Below, piece by piece: positions 51,667-59,699 of a DNA stretch of 64,000 nt. The position numbers and the translations under genes are program-made. The first letter of the stretch is position 1, and each line of letters opens with the position of its first letter. Source of the DNA: Histidinibacterium aquaticum (GTDB lineage: Bacteria > Pseudomonadota > Alphaproteobacteria > Rhodobacterales > Rhodobacteraceae); contig NZ_VYQE01000006.1 in the NCBI RefSeq assembly GCF_008710275.1, positions 62,001 to 126,000 on the forward strand, read 5' to 3'. Below the pieces are notes generated by a model. That model did not search any database. It saw nothing but the letters and a program-made list of their open reading frames with translations, and was not told the origin of the DNA.

Positions 51667-52170
51667 ATGAGCAACAGCCCGACCCACGAAAGTGACGTGA
51701 CCTTCATTCGCGCGCTTGCCGAATTGCTGCGCGAGAACGATCTCACGGAGCTCTCGGTCAAGCGCGAGTTCGGCGAAGACGACAGCCTCCAGGTGACCGT
51801 CAGCCGCCAGGCGCCCGTCGCCGCTCCCGCCCCCGCGCCCGCTGCGCCCCAACCCGCCGCGGCCCCTGCCCCGGCCCAGGGCACGGCCGCCGCGAGCGCT
51901 GCGCCCGCAGAGGCCGCCGACGATCCCGCCAGCCACCCCGGCGCCGTGACCTCCCCCATGGTCGGAACGGCCTACCTTCAGGCCGAGCCCGGCGCGCCGC
52001 CCTTCGTCAGCGTCGGCGCCACGGTGCAGGAGGGTGACACGGTCCTCATCATCGAGGCGATGAAGACCATGAACCAGATTCCCGCCCCCCGGTCTGGCAC
52101 GGTGAAGCGCCTGCTGGTCGAGGACGGCACTCCCGTCGAGTACGGCGCACCGCTGATGATCATCGAATAA
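51667..52170 (+). CDS. accB: Acetyl-CoA carboxylase biotin carboxyl carrier protein
   Basis: This 167-residue carrier holds the biotin of acetyl-CoA carboxylase in fatty acid synthesis. The biotinyl lysine is K133 in I-E-A-M-K-T-M-N. A Pro/Ala linker (about residues 49-82) separates the N-terminal segment from the biotinyl domain, whose thumb and P-A-P-R-S-G-T-V-K block are present. The ATG at 51667 has GAGGA upstream. accC follows after 10 bases. See the leader structure at 51575-51608. Confidence 0.96.
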   Translation: MSNSPTHESDVTFIRALAELLRENDLTELSVKREFGEDDSLQVTVSRQAPVAAPAPAPAAPQPAAAPAPAQGTAAASAAPAEAADDPASHPGAVTSPMVGTAYLQAEPGAPPFVSVGATVQEGDTVLIIEAMKTMNQIPAPRSGTVKRLLVEDGTPVEYGAPLMIIE

Positions 52171-52180
52171 GGGCCCAGCC

Positions 52181-53527
52181 ATGTTCGACAAGATCCTCAT
52201 CGCCAACCGGGGCGAGATCGCGCTTCGGGTCATCCGGGCCTGCCGCGAGATGGGCATCGCCTCGGTCGCGGTCCATTCCACGGCCGACGCCGACGCCATG
52301 CACGTCCGCATGGCGGACGAGGCGATCTGCATCGGCCCCGCCCCATCGCCCCAGAGCTATCTCTCGATCCCCTCGGTGATCTCCGCCTGCGAGGTCACGG
52401 GTGCCCAGGCGATCCACCCCGGCTACGGCTTCCTCAGCGAGAACGCGAGCTTCGTCCAGGTGGTCGAGGATCACGGTCTCACCTTCATCGGGCCCTCCGC
52501 CGAGCACATCCGGGTCATGGGCGACAAGATCACCGCTAAGGAGACGATGAAGGCGCTCGGCGTGCCCTGCGTCCCCGGCTCCGAGGGCGGCGTTCCGGAC
52601 TTCGCATCGGCGCGCAAGATCGCCAAGGACATGGGCTACCCCGTCATTATCAAGGCCACCGCGGGCGGCGGCGGCCGCGGCATGAAGGTCGCCCGCTCAG
52701 AGAGTGAGCTGGAGCGCGCCTTCCAGACCGCGCGGTCGGAGGCGAAGAACGCCTTCGGCAACGACGAGGTCTACATCGAGAAGTATCTCACCACGCCTCG
52801 CCATATCGAGATCCAGGTCTTCGGCGACGGAAAGGGCAACGCCGTCCACCTCGCCGAGCGGGACTGCTCGCTTCAGCGCCGTCACCAGAAGGTGCTGGAA
52901 GAGGCCCCCGGCCCCGCGATCACCCCGGAAGAGCGGGCGCGGATCGGCGCGATCTGCGCCAAGGCGGTCGGCGACCTCGGCTATTCCGGCGCCGGCACGA
53001 TCGAGTTCCTCTACGAGAAGGGCGAGTTCTACTTCATCGAGATGAACACCCGTCTGCAGGTGGAGCATCCGGTGACCGAGGCGATCTTCGACGTCGACCT
53101 CGTGAGAGAGCAGATCCGCGTCGCCGAAGGGCTCCCCATGTCCTTCACACAGGACGACCTGCAGATCGTGGGCCACGCCATCGAGGTGCGAATCAACGCC
53201 GAGAAGGTGCCGGGATTCTCGCCCTCCCCGGGCCGGATCAGCCAGTATCACGCGCCCGGCGGGCTGGGCGTGCGGATCGATAGCGCGCTCTTCGACGGCT
53301 ACAAGATCCCGCCCTACTACGACAGCCTCATCGGGAAGCTCATCGTGAAGGGCCGCGACCGGCCCGAGGCGCTGGCCCGCCTCTCCCGCGCGCTCGGGGA
53401 GCTGATCGTCGACGGCGTGGACACGACGATCCCCCTCTTCAACGCGCTCCTGCAGGAAGAGGATATCCAGACCGGGGCCTACAACATCCACTGGCTCGAG
53501 AAATGGCTGGAGCACAACTTCGGTTGA
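52181..53527 (+). CDS. accC: Acetyl-CoA carboxylase biotin carboxylase subunit
   Basis: This 448-residue ATP-grasp enzyme carboxylates the biotin on AccB. Evidence: [16 protein letters not shown] at the start, the glycine-rich [12 protein letters not shown] loop, [28 protein letters not shown] (metal and catalytic residues) and the C-terminal G-R-I-S-Q-Y-H. Length is typical. It forms an operon with accB, and a 22-bp palindrome follows its stop. Confidence 0.97.
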   Translation: MFDKILIANRGEIALRVIRACREMGIASVAVHSTADADAMHVRMADEAICIGPAPSPQSYLSIPSVISACEVTGAQAIHPGYGFLSENASFVQVVEDHGLTFIGPSAEHIRVMGDKITAKETMKALGVPCVPGSEGGVPDFASARKIAKDMGYPVIIKATAGGGGRGMKVARSESELERAFQTARSEAKNAFGNDEVYIEKYLTTPRHIEIQVFGDGKGNAVHLAERDCSLQRRHQKVLEEAPGPAITPEERARIGAICAKAVGDLGYSGAGTIEFLYEKGEFYFIEMNTRLQVEHPVTEAIFDVDLVREQIRVAEGLPMSFTQDDLQIVGHAIEVRINAEKVPGFSPSPGRISQYHAPGGLGVRIDSALFDGYKIPPYYDSLIGKLIVKGRDRPEALARLSRALGELIVDGVDTTIPLFNALLQEEDIQTGAYNIHWLEKWLEHNFG

Positions 53528-53531
53528 GCAA

Positions 53532-53553
53532 GGGCGTCCAAATTTGGACGCCC
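53532..53553. repeat. GTCCAA-N2-TTGGAC palindrome, copy 3
   Basis: This is a 22-bp perfect palindrome with arms GGGCGTCC (53532-53539) and GGACGCCC (53546-53553) around AAATTT. It starts 4 bases after the accC stop, between convergent genes; T-rich TTGGTTT follows downstream. It shares the GTCCAAATTTGGAC core with the copy at 44056-44073. Confidence 0.75.
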
Positions 53554-53595
53554 TGCTAACTCATTGGTTTAAAACAAAAACCCGCGGATGCCGCG

Positions 53596-54291
53596 TCAGC
53601 CTTCGGCGGTGCGCAGGCGGTGACTCTTTTCCCAGCCGCGGCCGAGGAAGAAGAGCGACAGTGGAATGGTCCAGAGCAGCGTCGCGCCAATGGCGATCTT
53701 CTCGATGATCCCGTCATAGGCCGTCGGCGACAGCTTGAAGACCGTCGCGAGGACGATCCAGAGCACTGCCGACGCCACGAAGAGCACCGCGTAGGACCGG
53801 CGGACGCCTTCGATCCCCCCCGCCATAAGGAGCGGACCGGCAAGGTAGAGCGGCCCGAGCAGGAGCGTCAGGCGCGTGTGGATCGTCCAGTCCGCAGGAC
53901 CGACCGCGCTGTTGTGAAACTCGTCCCACAGGCCCAGCAGCACGACGACGAGCGCTAGCAGCGACAGGCAGATGATGCCGAGGGACCAGGCCATGCGGCC
54001 GAGGTGGATGTGCGCCGCAGCTATGGCGAGCGCGAGCAACCCGCCCGCGTTGAGGTAAAAGCCCAGATCCATGATCCACTTGTGCGGCCCGCGGGCGAGA
54101 TCGCTGACCGTGTCCGAGACGAAATCGTGCTGCGCCACCTCCGTCGCGAAGGCCATCAGCACGAGCGGCGCGATGTTGCCCAGAAGGCCACAGAGCCCGC
54201 AAAAGAGCAGCAGCTCCGGGCGCTCTTCCGTAACCACACGGGCTTCCTCGTGTCTCGGTTGTGTCGCGAAGGGCATGTTGTGTTGGTCCAA
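53596..54291 (-). CDS. DUF998-like integral membrane protein
   Basis: This 231-residue protein has about six hydrophobic helices starting near residue 28 (F-C-G-L-C-G-L-L-G-N-I-A-P-L-V-L). H-D-F-V-S-D-T-V-S-D-L-A-R-G-P-H-K-W-I-M-D-L-G-F-Y-L-N-A is the conserved loop seen in DUF998 proteins (D-x-I-S-D-L-x-x-G). W-D-E-F-H-N-S-A-V-G-P-A-D-W-T-I-H lies in a later loop. The function is unknown. The start is uncertain: neither Met1 nor Met6 has a clear ribosome site. A loose GGAAC-N17-CGTC element lies upstream on the minus strand. Confidence 0.75.
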   Translation of the reverse strand: MDQHNMPFATQPRHEEARVVTEERPELLLFCGLCGLLGNIAPLVLMAFATEVAQHDFVSDTVSDLARGPHKWIMDLGFYLNAGGLLALAIAAAHIHLGRMAWSLGIICLSLLALVVVLLGLWDEFHNSAVGPADWTIHTRLTLLLGPLYLAGPLLMAGGIEGVRRSYAVLFVASAVLWIVLATVFKLSPTAYDGIIEKIAIGATLLWTIPLSLFFLGRGWEKSHRLRTAEG

Positions 54292-54386
54292 TGCAGCTTG
54301 AGGGAGGACGACGCACCGGACGGGATCGAGGTTCCCCGGAGTCGAACTCCCTTTTCTTTGCCCGGCCCGGGGGGCAGTAAGGACTC

Positions 54387-55043
54387 ATGAAAGACGACGG
54401 CCCTGCCCTGACGCCGGATCTGCTTCTCACCGCCTACGCGACGGGCATCTTCCCCATGGCAGAGCGCCGTGGCGATCCGGAAATCTTCTGGGTGGATCCC
54501 CGGCTGCGCGGCGTGATGCCCCTCGACGGCTTTCACGTCTCGCGCTCGCTCGCCCGCCGGTTGCGCAAGGGGCGGTTCAAGGTGACCGTCGACAAGGACT
54601 TCGCCGGCGTCGTCCAGGGCTGCGCCGACCGCGACGAGACCTGGATCAACGATACGATCTTCTCGCTCTACGACGCACTCTTCCGGTCCGGCCACGCACA
54701 TTCGGTCGAGGTCTGGTCGGAGGACAAGTCGCGCCTCATCGGCGGCGTCTACGGGGTGGCGCTTGGCGCTGCGTTCTTCGGCGAGAGCATGTTCAGCCGC
54801 GAGACCGACGCCTCGAAGATCGCGCTGGCCTTTCTCGTCGACCGGCTCCGGGTCGGCGGCTTCAAGCTGCTCGACACGCAGTTCCTGACGCCGCACCTTG
54901 CGAGCCTCGGCGGCATCGAGATCTCGCGCCGCAGCTACCGGCGCCAGCTGGCCGAGGCGATGCGGCAGTCAGCCGATTTTCACAGGCAGGGGCGCGTGCC
55001 CCCGGCTCAGGACGTTGTGCAGCGCAGCGGCCAGACGTCGTAG
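54387..55043 (+). CDS. aat: Leucyl/phenylalanyl-tRNA--protein transferase
   Basis: This 218-residue enzyme adds Leu or Phe to N-terminal Lys or Arg of proteins, marking them for ClpAP degradation (N-end rule). Motifs: A-Y-A-T-G-I-F-P-M-A, F-W-V-D-P-R-L-R-G-V-M-P, W-I-N-D-T-I, H-S-V-E-V-W, G-G-V-Y-G-V-A-L-G-A-A-F-F-G-E-S-M-F and L-D-T-Q-F-L-T-P-H-L-A-S-L-G. Its 3' end overlaps that of the convergent DUF2155 gene by 37 bases. Confidence 0.95.
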   Translation: MKDDGPALTPDLLLTAYATGIFPMAERRGDPEIFWVDPRLRGVMPLDGFHVSRSLARRLRKGRFKVTVDKDFAGVVQGCADRDETWINDTIFSLYDALFRSGHAHSVEVWSEDKSRLIGGVYGVALGAAFFGESMFSRETDASKIALAFLVDRLRVGGFKLLDTQFLTPHLASLGGIEISRRSYRRQLAEAMRQSADFHRQGRVPPAQDVVQRSGQTS

Positions 55044-55360
55044 CGGGGGTGCTCCATGGCGCTCAGCGCCGGGGAGGAGGCGATCATCCAGCCGCGAAAG
55101 ACCGGCTCCGCGTCGTCGCGGTAGTGAATCGTGAGCTGCGCGAAGGCATCGCCAGACGGATTGCCCGCGGGATAGCGGCACTCGCCGAGACCGATGGACA
55201 GCAGGCCGACCTCGACCGCCGTACCGTTCGGCACGGTCAGGTCGTCCACCGCACCCGTCTGCTTGTCGAGCACACGAAGCACGGCGCCCTGTGCCGTCAC
55301 CGCCTCCTGCGCTGCGGCGGGTGCCGCGAGCGTCAGCGCGAGAAGCGCGGCGCGGATCAT
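55007..55360 (-). CDS. DUF2155 family secreted protein
   Basis: This 117-residue protein has a signal peptide (M-I-R-A-A-L-L-A-L-T-L-A-A-P-A-A-A-Q, cleavage near residue 18). The DUF2155 core A-V-L-R-V-L-D-K-Q-T-G, G-L-L-S-I-G-L-G-E-C-R-Y-P and F-R-G-W-M-I-A-S-S-P-A-L-S-A-M-E-H-P-R-Y-D-V-W-P-L-R-C is complete, with two Cys that may pair in the periplasm. It overlaps mlaD by four bases. From memory the order mlaD-DUF2155-aat is common in Alphaproteobacteria. Function unknown; association with MlaD suggests the cell envelope. Confidence 0.88.
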   Translation of the reverse strand: MIRAALLALTLAAPAAAQEAVTAQGAVLRVLDKQTGAVDDLTVPNGTAVEVGLLSIGLGECRYPAGNPSGDAFAQLTIHYRDDAEPVFRGWMIASSPALSAMEHPRYDVWPLRCTTS

Positions 55361-55803
55361 TCCTCGCCCCCGCCTACGTAGCGGAGCAGCAGGTTGATGA
55401 GGCTCACCGAGCCCTGCGTGTCCATGAAGGTATCGCCCGGCTGGAAGTAGTCGAAGCTGCCGCCCGGCACGATCTCCATGAAGTTGCCGCCGAGCAGCCC
55501 TTCGGAGGAGACGGCGAGCGAGCTGTCGTTCGGCACGAGCAGGCCGTCGCGCAGGGTGATGGTGACTTCGGCGCGGTAGGTCTCGTCGTTGAGGCCCATG
55601 CCGGTGACGCTGCCCACCTTCACGCCCGCGAGCTTCACGTCGGTCCCGACGTTGATGCCCTCGGCCGAGCGGAAGTTGCCGTTCAGCGAATAGCCGTCGG
55701 TGCGGGCGGTGACGCCCGTGCTCTGGGTCATGAAGACGAGAAAGCCAACGGCGAAGGCAAGCACCGCGCCGCCGGCCGCGAGTTCGAGCGGGTTCTCTCG
55801 CAT
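55357..55803 (-). CDS. mlaD: MlaD-type MCE-domain lipid transport protein
   Basis: This 148-residue protein has one N-terminal membrane anchor (about residues 8-27) and an MCE domain: Y-S-L-N-G-N-F-R-S-A-E-G-I-N-V-G-T-D-V-K-L-A-G-V-K-V-G-S-V (about 38-66) and L-L-G-G-N-F-M-E-I-V-P-G-G. MlaD forms the periplasmic hexameric ring of the MlaFEDB transporter. Its likely partners, mlaE and mlaF, are encoded at 16565-18084. It shares one base with the NDUFA12 gene upstream and overlaps DUF2155 downstream. Confidence 0.92.
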   Translation of the reverse strand: MRENPLELAAGGAVLAFAVGFLVFMTQSTGVTARTDGYSLNGNFRSAEGINVGTDVKLAGVKVGSVTGMGLNDETYRAEVTITLRDGLLVPNDSSLAVSSEGLLGGNFMEIVPGGSFDYFQPGDTFMDTQGSVSLINLLLRYVGGGEE

Positions 55804-56186
55804 TACTCGGGTGTCCAGGCCTCGTAGTCGGAGCGGGGCGCCGGCTGCGGCCGCCGGATCGAGCCGATCGGCGCGTAGGCGTCATCGGTACCGGTGAGAT
55901 TCGGCAGGTGCTCCTTCTCCCACGGCTGGTGCTTCAGCGGCTTCTCGGTCGGGGGTTCGTCCCAGGTGCGGTGCAGCCAGCCATGCCACTCGGGCGCGAT
56001 GCGGCTGCCCTCGACCTCTCCGTTGAAGATGACCCAACGCTTCGAGTCGTCCGCGTTGCGGTAATAGAGGTTGCCCTGGTCGTCTTCGCCGACCTTCTCG
56101 CCGTTGCGCCAGGTGAAGAACTGGGTGTTGAAGGTCTGCCCGTCCCACCAGGTGAAGAGGCGCTTGATGTTGTGTCCGATGCCCAT
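55803..56186 (-). CDS. NADH:ubiquinone oxidoreductase subunit NDUFA12
   Basis: This 127-residue protein is an alphaproteobacterial homologue of the mitochondrial complex I accessory subunit NDUFA12 (B17.2). Evidence: [55 protein letters not shown] and a C-terminal P-Y-x-P-like Y-A-P-I-G-S. The remaining complex I genes are not in this window. It shares a one-base overlap with mlaD, so expression of the two is linked although the functions differ. Confidence 0.94.
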   Translation of the reverse strand: MGIGHNIKRLFTWWDGQTFNTQFFTWRNGEKVGEDDQGNLYYRNADDSKRWVIFNGEVEGSRIAPEWHGWLHRTWDEPPTEKPLKHQPWEKEHLPNLTGTDDAYAPIGSIRRPQPAPRSDYEAWTPE

Positions 56187-56255
56187 GGTGCGTCTCCTGC
56201 GCGGTCGCTACGTCCTTGCCTCATCCGGCGTCCGAGGTCCAGTGGACCCGGTGTC

Positions 56256-57056
56256 TCAGGCCCATTCCGCGCCGAGATCCGCGCGGGCCCTGTCGATCCA
56301 GTGCTCGCGTAGCCAGGGGACCGGGCGGGCATAGCGCAGGAGAGAGCCGGAGTAGCCCTCGACCGCCTCGGGCATCTTGGGATGGCCGTGGAAGCAGACG
56401 ACGCGGGCGTTTTCCGGCAGCCGCGCGGGGCGGAGCCAGTTGACGGGCGGCAGGCCGAGGCAGTCGTGCTTGAAGCTGACGACCATGTCCTCGGGCAGGT
56501 AGTCGAACTCGCCGCGGTCCTGCGCCTTGGTCGAGGTATAGCGCTGCTCGGATCCACGGGCGCGCTCGACCTCGCCGGTGGGGTCCTTCGCGATGTCCTC
56601 GTAGAGGTATCCGTGCCTCTCGGGCGTGAAGCGGAAAACGGACCCGTGTCCTGTTGGCCGCCCGCGGCGGGCCTCCACCCAGTCGGCGCGCATGGCGACC
56701 TTCTCGTCGGGCAGTTCCCAGAGCGGCGTGATATCTCCGGTGATCACGACGTCTAGATCGAAGCCCAGCACCGGGCCCTCGTGGTCGGGGATCAGGCCGG
56801 GGCGGAAGAGGGAAACCTTGCGCATCGCTCCCTGCCGGTTGGCGACGGCGAGGGCCTTTGACATCTCCTCGTGGAAGGGCTCCTCCGGCAGAGGCAGCAC
56901 TTCCACGTCCGGGTGCAGGCCCTCGGCATCCTCGGTCATGCAGAGGAATCGCACCGGCAGGGGCAGGTGCCGCCGGACGCCGGAATAGAGGCGGTTCACG
57001 TATTCCGGCCCGAAGGCGGTGCCCCACTTGATGCAGGCGACGGTGGCGCGGGTCAT
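56256..57056 (-). CDS. Glycosyltransferase-like protein
   Basis: This 266-residue soluble protein has V-A-C-I-K-W-G-T-A-F-G-P-E-Y-V-N-R-L at the start, and G-F-D-L-D-V-V-I-T-G-D-I-T-P-L with a D-x-D motif (about residues 99-101). This resembles the nucleotide-sugar/metal site of GT-A (family 8-like) glycosyltransferases. V-V-C-F-H-G-H-P-K-M-P-E-A near the end is also typical of this uncharacterised set. It overlaps the M20 hydrolase gene by four bases. The acceptor is unknown. Confidence 0.75.
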   Translation of the reverse strand: MTRATVACIKWGTAFGPEYVNRLYSGVRRHLPLPVRFLCMTEDAEGLHPDVEVLPLPEEPFHEEMSKALAVANRQGAMRKVSLFRPGLIPDHEGPVLGFDLDVVITGDITPLWELPDEKVAMRADWVEARRGRPTGHGSVFRFTPERHGYLYEDIAKDPTGEVERARGSEQRYTSTKAQDRGEFDYLPEDMVVSFKHDCLGLPPVNWLRPARLPENARVVCFHGHPKMPEAVEGYSGSLLRYARPVPWLREHWIDRARADLGAEWA

Positions 57057-58219
57057 TGGCGGGCGGGCGGGCCCAGGCGGCGCTCGGCGATCTCGGCCCA
57101 CCAGGAGGTGCCCGCCGGGATCGCCTCGTCGGAGAAGTCGTAGTCCGGCGAATGCACGGCGGCGGTGTCGCCGTTGCCGACGAGGATATAGGCTCCGGGC
57201 CGCTCCAGCAGCATGAAGGCGAAGTCCTCTCCGCCCATGACGAGCGGCGCCTCGGCGCAGTCGCCGGAAACGGCGCGGGCGGCTTCCGCGGCATGCTCGG
57301 TCTCGGCGTCGTGGTTCGCCATGACGGGATAGCCGCGGTTGTAGGTGACAGCGGCCTGGGCGCCGTAGGCGGCGGCGGTCTGTTCGGCCAGCGCGGTGAG
57401 GCGGGCCTCGGCCAGGTCCTGCACCTCGGGCTTGAGCGTCCGGACAGTGCCGCGCAGCGTCACCCGCTGGGGCAGGACGTTGAAGGCCTTGGACGAGCTG
57501 TCGAGCGTGGTGACCGAGACCACGCATTGCTCGACCGGGTCGGCGTTGCGGGCGGCGATGCTCTGGAGCGCGAGCACGACGTGGGAGGCGACGAGTACGC
57601 TGTCAACGGTCTCGTGCGGCTTGGCGGCGTGACCGCCGCGCCCCTCGATGACAATCTCGAAGTCGTCGGAGGCGGCGAAGAAGGGACCGGGGCGGATGGC
57701 GAACTGGCCGGTCGGGATGCCGGGCCAGTTGTGCATGCCGTAGACCTCCTCGATGCCCCAGCGCTCCATCAGGCCGTCCTCGCACATGAAGCGCCCCCCG
57801 GCCCCGCCTTCCTCGGCGGGCTGGAAGATCACCACGACACGGCCGGCGAAGTTCCGGGTCTCGGCAAGGTAGCGGGCAGCGCCGAGGAGCATGGCCGTGT
57901 GGCCGTCGTGGCCGCAGGCGTGCATCTTGCCGGGCTCGGTCGAGGCGTAGTCGCGGCCGGTCCGTTCCTCGATGGGGAGCGCGTCCATGTCGGCGCGAAG
58001 GCCCACGGTGCGCCCGGGCCCCTGCCCCTCGATCACGCCGACGACGCCGGTGCGTCCGATCCCCTCGACCACCTCGTCGCAGCCGAAGTCCCGGAGCCGC
58101 TCGGCGACGAGGCCGGCGGTGCGGTGGGTGTCGAACATCAGTTCAGGGTGCGCGTGCAGGTCCCGTCGCCACTCGGTGATCTCGGGCACGAGTTCGGAAA
58201 TGCGGTTGCGGACGGGCAT
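57053..58219 (-). CDS. M20 family amidohydrolase (hippurate hydrolase-like)
   Basis: This 388-residue metallopeptidase-fold enzyme removes acyl groups from N-acyl amino acids. R-R-D-L-H-A-H-P-E-L, G-L-R-A-D-M-D-A-L-P-I and M-H-A-C-G-H-D-G-H-T-A-M-L carry the metal ligands, F-Q-P-A-E-E-G-G-A-G-G carries the catalytic Glu, and M-G-G-E-D-F-A-F the last ligand region. The start at 58219 follows AAGGAG by 5-6 bases. It is the first gene of a two-gene unit with the glycosyltransferase-like gene. Substrate not specified. Confidence 0.92.
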   Translation of the reverse strand: MPVRNRISELVPEITEWRRDLHAHPELMFDTHRTAGLVAERLRDFGCDEVVEGIGRTGVVGVIEGQGPGRTVGLRADMDALPIEERTGRDYASTEPGKMHACGHDGHTAMLLGAARYLAETRNFAGRVVVIFQPAEEGGAGGRFMCEDGLMERWGIEEVYGMHNWPGIPTGQFAIRPGPFFAASDDFEIVIEGRGGHAAKPHETVDSVLVASHVVLALQSIAARNADPVEQCVVSVTTLDSSSKAFNVLPQRVTLRGTVRTLKPEVQDLAEARLTALAEQTAAAYGAQAAVTYNRGYPVMANHDAETEHAAEAARAVSGDCAEAPLVMGGEDFAFMLLERPGAYILVGNGDTAAVHSPDYDFSDEAIPAGTSWWAEIAERRLGPPARQ

Positions 58220-58322
58220 GACGGCTCCTTGCGGGTGATGCGTCCTACTTGGCCCCTGGCGCGCGGCTGGGCAAGAGTGCCGCAGGGGCGGAACCGCGCG
58301 GCAGCGGCCGCATTTCGGCTTC

Positions 58323-59699
58323 ATGTCTCAGCCAACCCGCGACCTGACCCGCGGGGCCGTCTGGCGCGCGATTGCCGCCGTGTCCGCCCCCATGACCATC
58401 GGAATCTTCGCCGTTCTCTCGGTTGGGCTGGCCGATGCCTTCTTCCTGGGCAGGCTGGGGCGCGACCCGCTGGCCGCGGTCGGCTACATCTTCCCGGTCA
58501 TCACGGCGATCACCTCGCTCTCCATCGGCCTGTCCGCTGGGACCAACGCCGCCGTCAGCCAGGCCATCGGCCGGAAGGAGAGCGAGGACGCCGAGCATCG
58601 CCTGGCGCTGCATGCGGTCGGGCTCGGGACCACGCTGTCGATCCTCGTCGCGCTGGCGGTCTGGTGGAGCTTCCCGGCGCTCTTCCGGCTATTGGGCGCG
58701 AGCGAGGCCGTGGCGGTGGAGATCGCGGAATACATGCCCTGGTGGGCGCTCTCCTTCCCGTTGCTGGTCACGCTGATGCAGATCCAGGCGGTCTTCCGCG
58801 CCCACGGCAAGGGCGGCTGGGCCGCGGGGATCATGACCGTCTCGGCCCTGATGAACGTGGGGATGGACCCGATCCTGATCTTCGGGCTCGGGCCGATCCC
58901 CGCGCTCGGGACCGAGGGCGCGGGCCTCGCCACCTTCCTCGCACGCGTCGCGGCGGTCTGTGGCGCGGTGGCGCTGGCGGTCTGGTCGGGGCTGCTGCGG
59001 GTGCGCTCGCGGCCCTTCCTCGAGCTCTGGTTCTCGATCAAGACCATCGCCCATGTCGGCGCCCCGGCGGCGGTGTCGAACGCCATCAACCCGGCGGGTA
59101 TGGCCGCCGTCACGGCTGCGGTCTCGGTCGTGGGCGAGACCGCGGTCGCGGGCTTCGGCGCGGCGACCCGGGTGCAGTCCATGGCGCTCGTCCCCCTCAT
59201 GGCGCTCTCGGCCGGGATCGGCCCGGTGGTCGGCCAGAACTGGGGCGCGGAGCGGCAGGACCGCGCCGCGAGAGGCCTCTGGCTCTGTTTCTCGTGGTGC
59301 GCGCTCTACGGGCTCGGCGTCGGCGCGCTGCTCTTCCTCTTCGCCACGCCCATCGCGGCGGCGATCGCCAACGGCTCGGACGCGGCCGAGTTCGGCGCGC
59401 AGTACCTCCGCTGGGTCGGCTGGAGCCTCTTTGGCTACGGCATGGTCGTCACCGGCAACGCGGCGATGAACGCCCGCGACAAGGCGGTCTGGTCGCTCGG
59501 GCTCTCGCTCTCCCGGATCGCGGTCATCTACCTGCCGCTGGCCTGGGCGGGGGTGACGCTCTTCGGCTACCCTGGAATCGTCGGCGCGGCGGTCGCGGCG
59601 AACGTGCTGGGCGGCGCGGGCGCGGCTTTTGCCACCTGGAAGACGGGCCTGCTGAGGCTGCCGTCGCGCGCGCGCTCGACCGCTGCGCAGGCAGCCTAG
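58323..59699 (+). CDS. MATE family efflux transporter
   Basis: This 458-residue protein has 12 membrane helices in two halves. The N-terminal half begins with I-A-A-V-S-A-P-M-T-I-G-I-F-A-V-L-S-V-G-L-A-D-A-F-F-L-G-R-L-G, the usual helix 1 of MATE proteins; S-A-G-T-N-A-A-V-S-Q-A-I-G-R and G-I-G-P-V-V-G-Q-N-W-G-A are the paired conserved loops. It exports cationic or other compounds using a sodium or proton gradient. Its end overlaps the convergent DUF3422 gene by four bases. Confidence 0.92.
   Translation: MSQPTRDLTRGAVWRAIAAVSAPMTIGIFAVLSVGLADAFFLGRLGRDPLAAVGYIFPVITAITSLSIGLSAGTNAAVSQAIGRKESEDAEHRLALHAVGLGTTLSILVALAVWWSFPALFRLLGASEAVAVEIAEYMPWWALSFPLLVTLMQIQAVFRAHGKGGWAAGIMTVSALMNVGMDPILIFGLGPIPALGTEGAGLATFLARVAAVCGAVALAVWSGLLRVRSRPFLELWFSIKTIAHVGAPAAVSNAINPAGMAAVTAAVSVVGETAVAGFGAATRVQSMALVPLMALSAGIGPVVGQNWGAERQDRAARGLWLCFSWCALYGLGVGALLFLFATPIAAAIANGSDAAEFGAQYLRWVGWSLFGYGMVVTGNAAMNARDKAVWSLGLSLSRIAVIYLPLAWAGVTLFGYPGIVGAAVAANVLGGAGAAFATWKTGLLRLPSRARSTAAQAA

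Noticed and set aside
54320-54380. T-arm-like sequence on the minus strand (GGGAGTTCGACTCC) suggesting a tRNA
   Set aside because: No matching acceptor stem, D-arm or anticodon arm lies at the required distance; the upstream part would fall inside the aat gene. Taken as chance.
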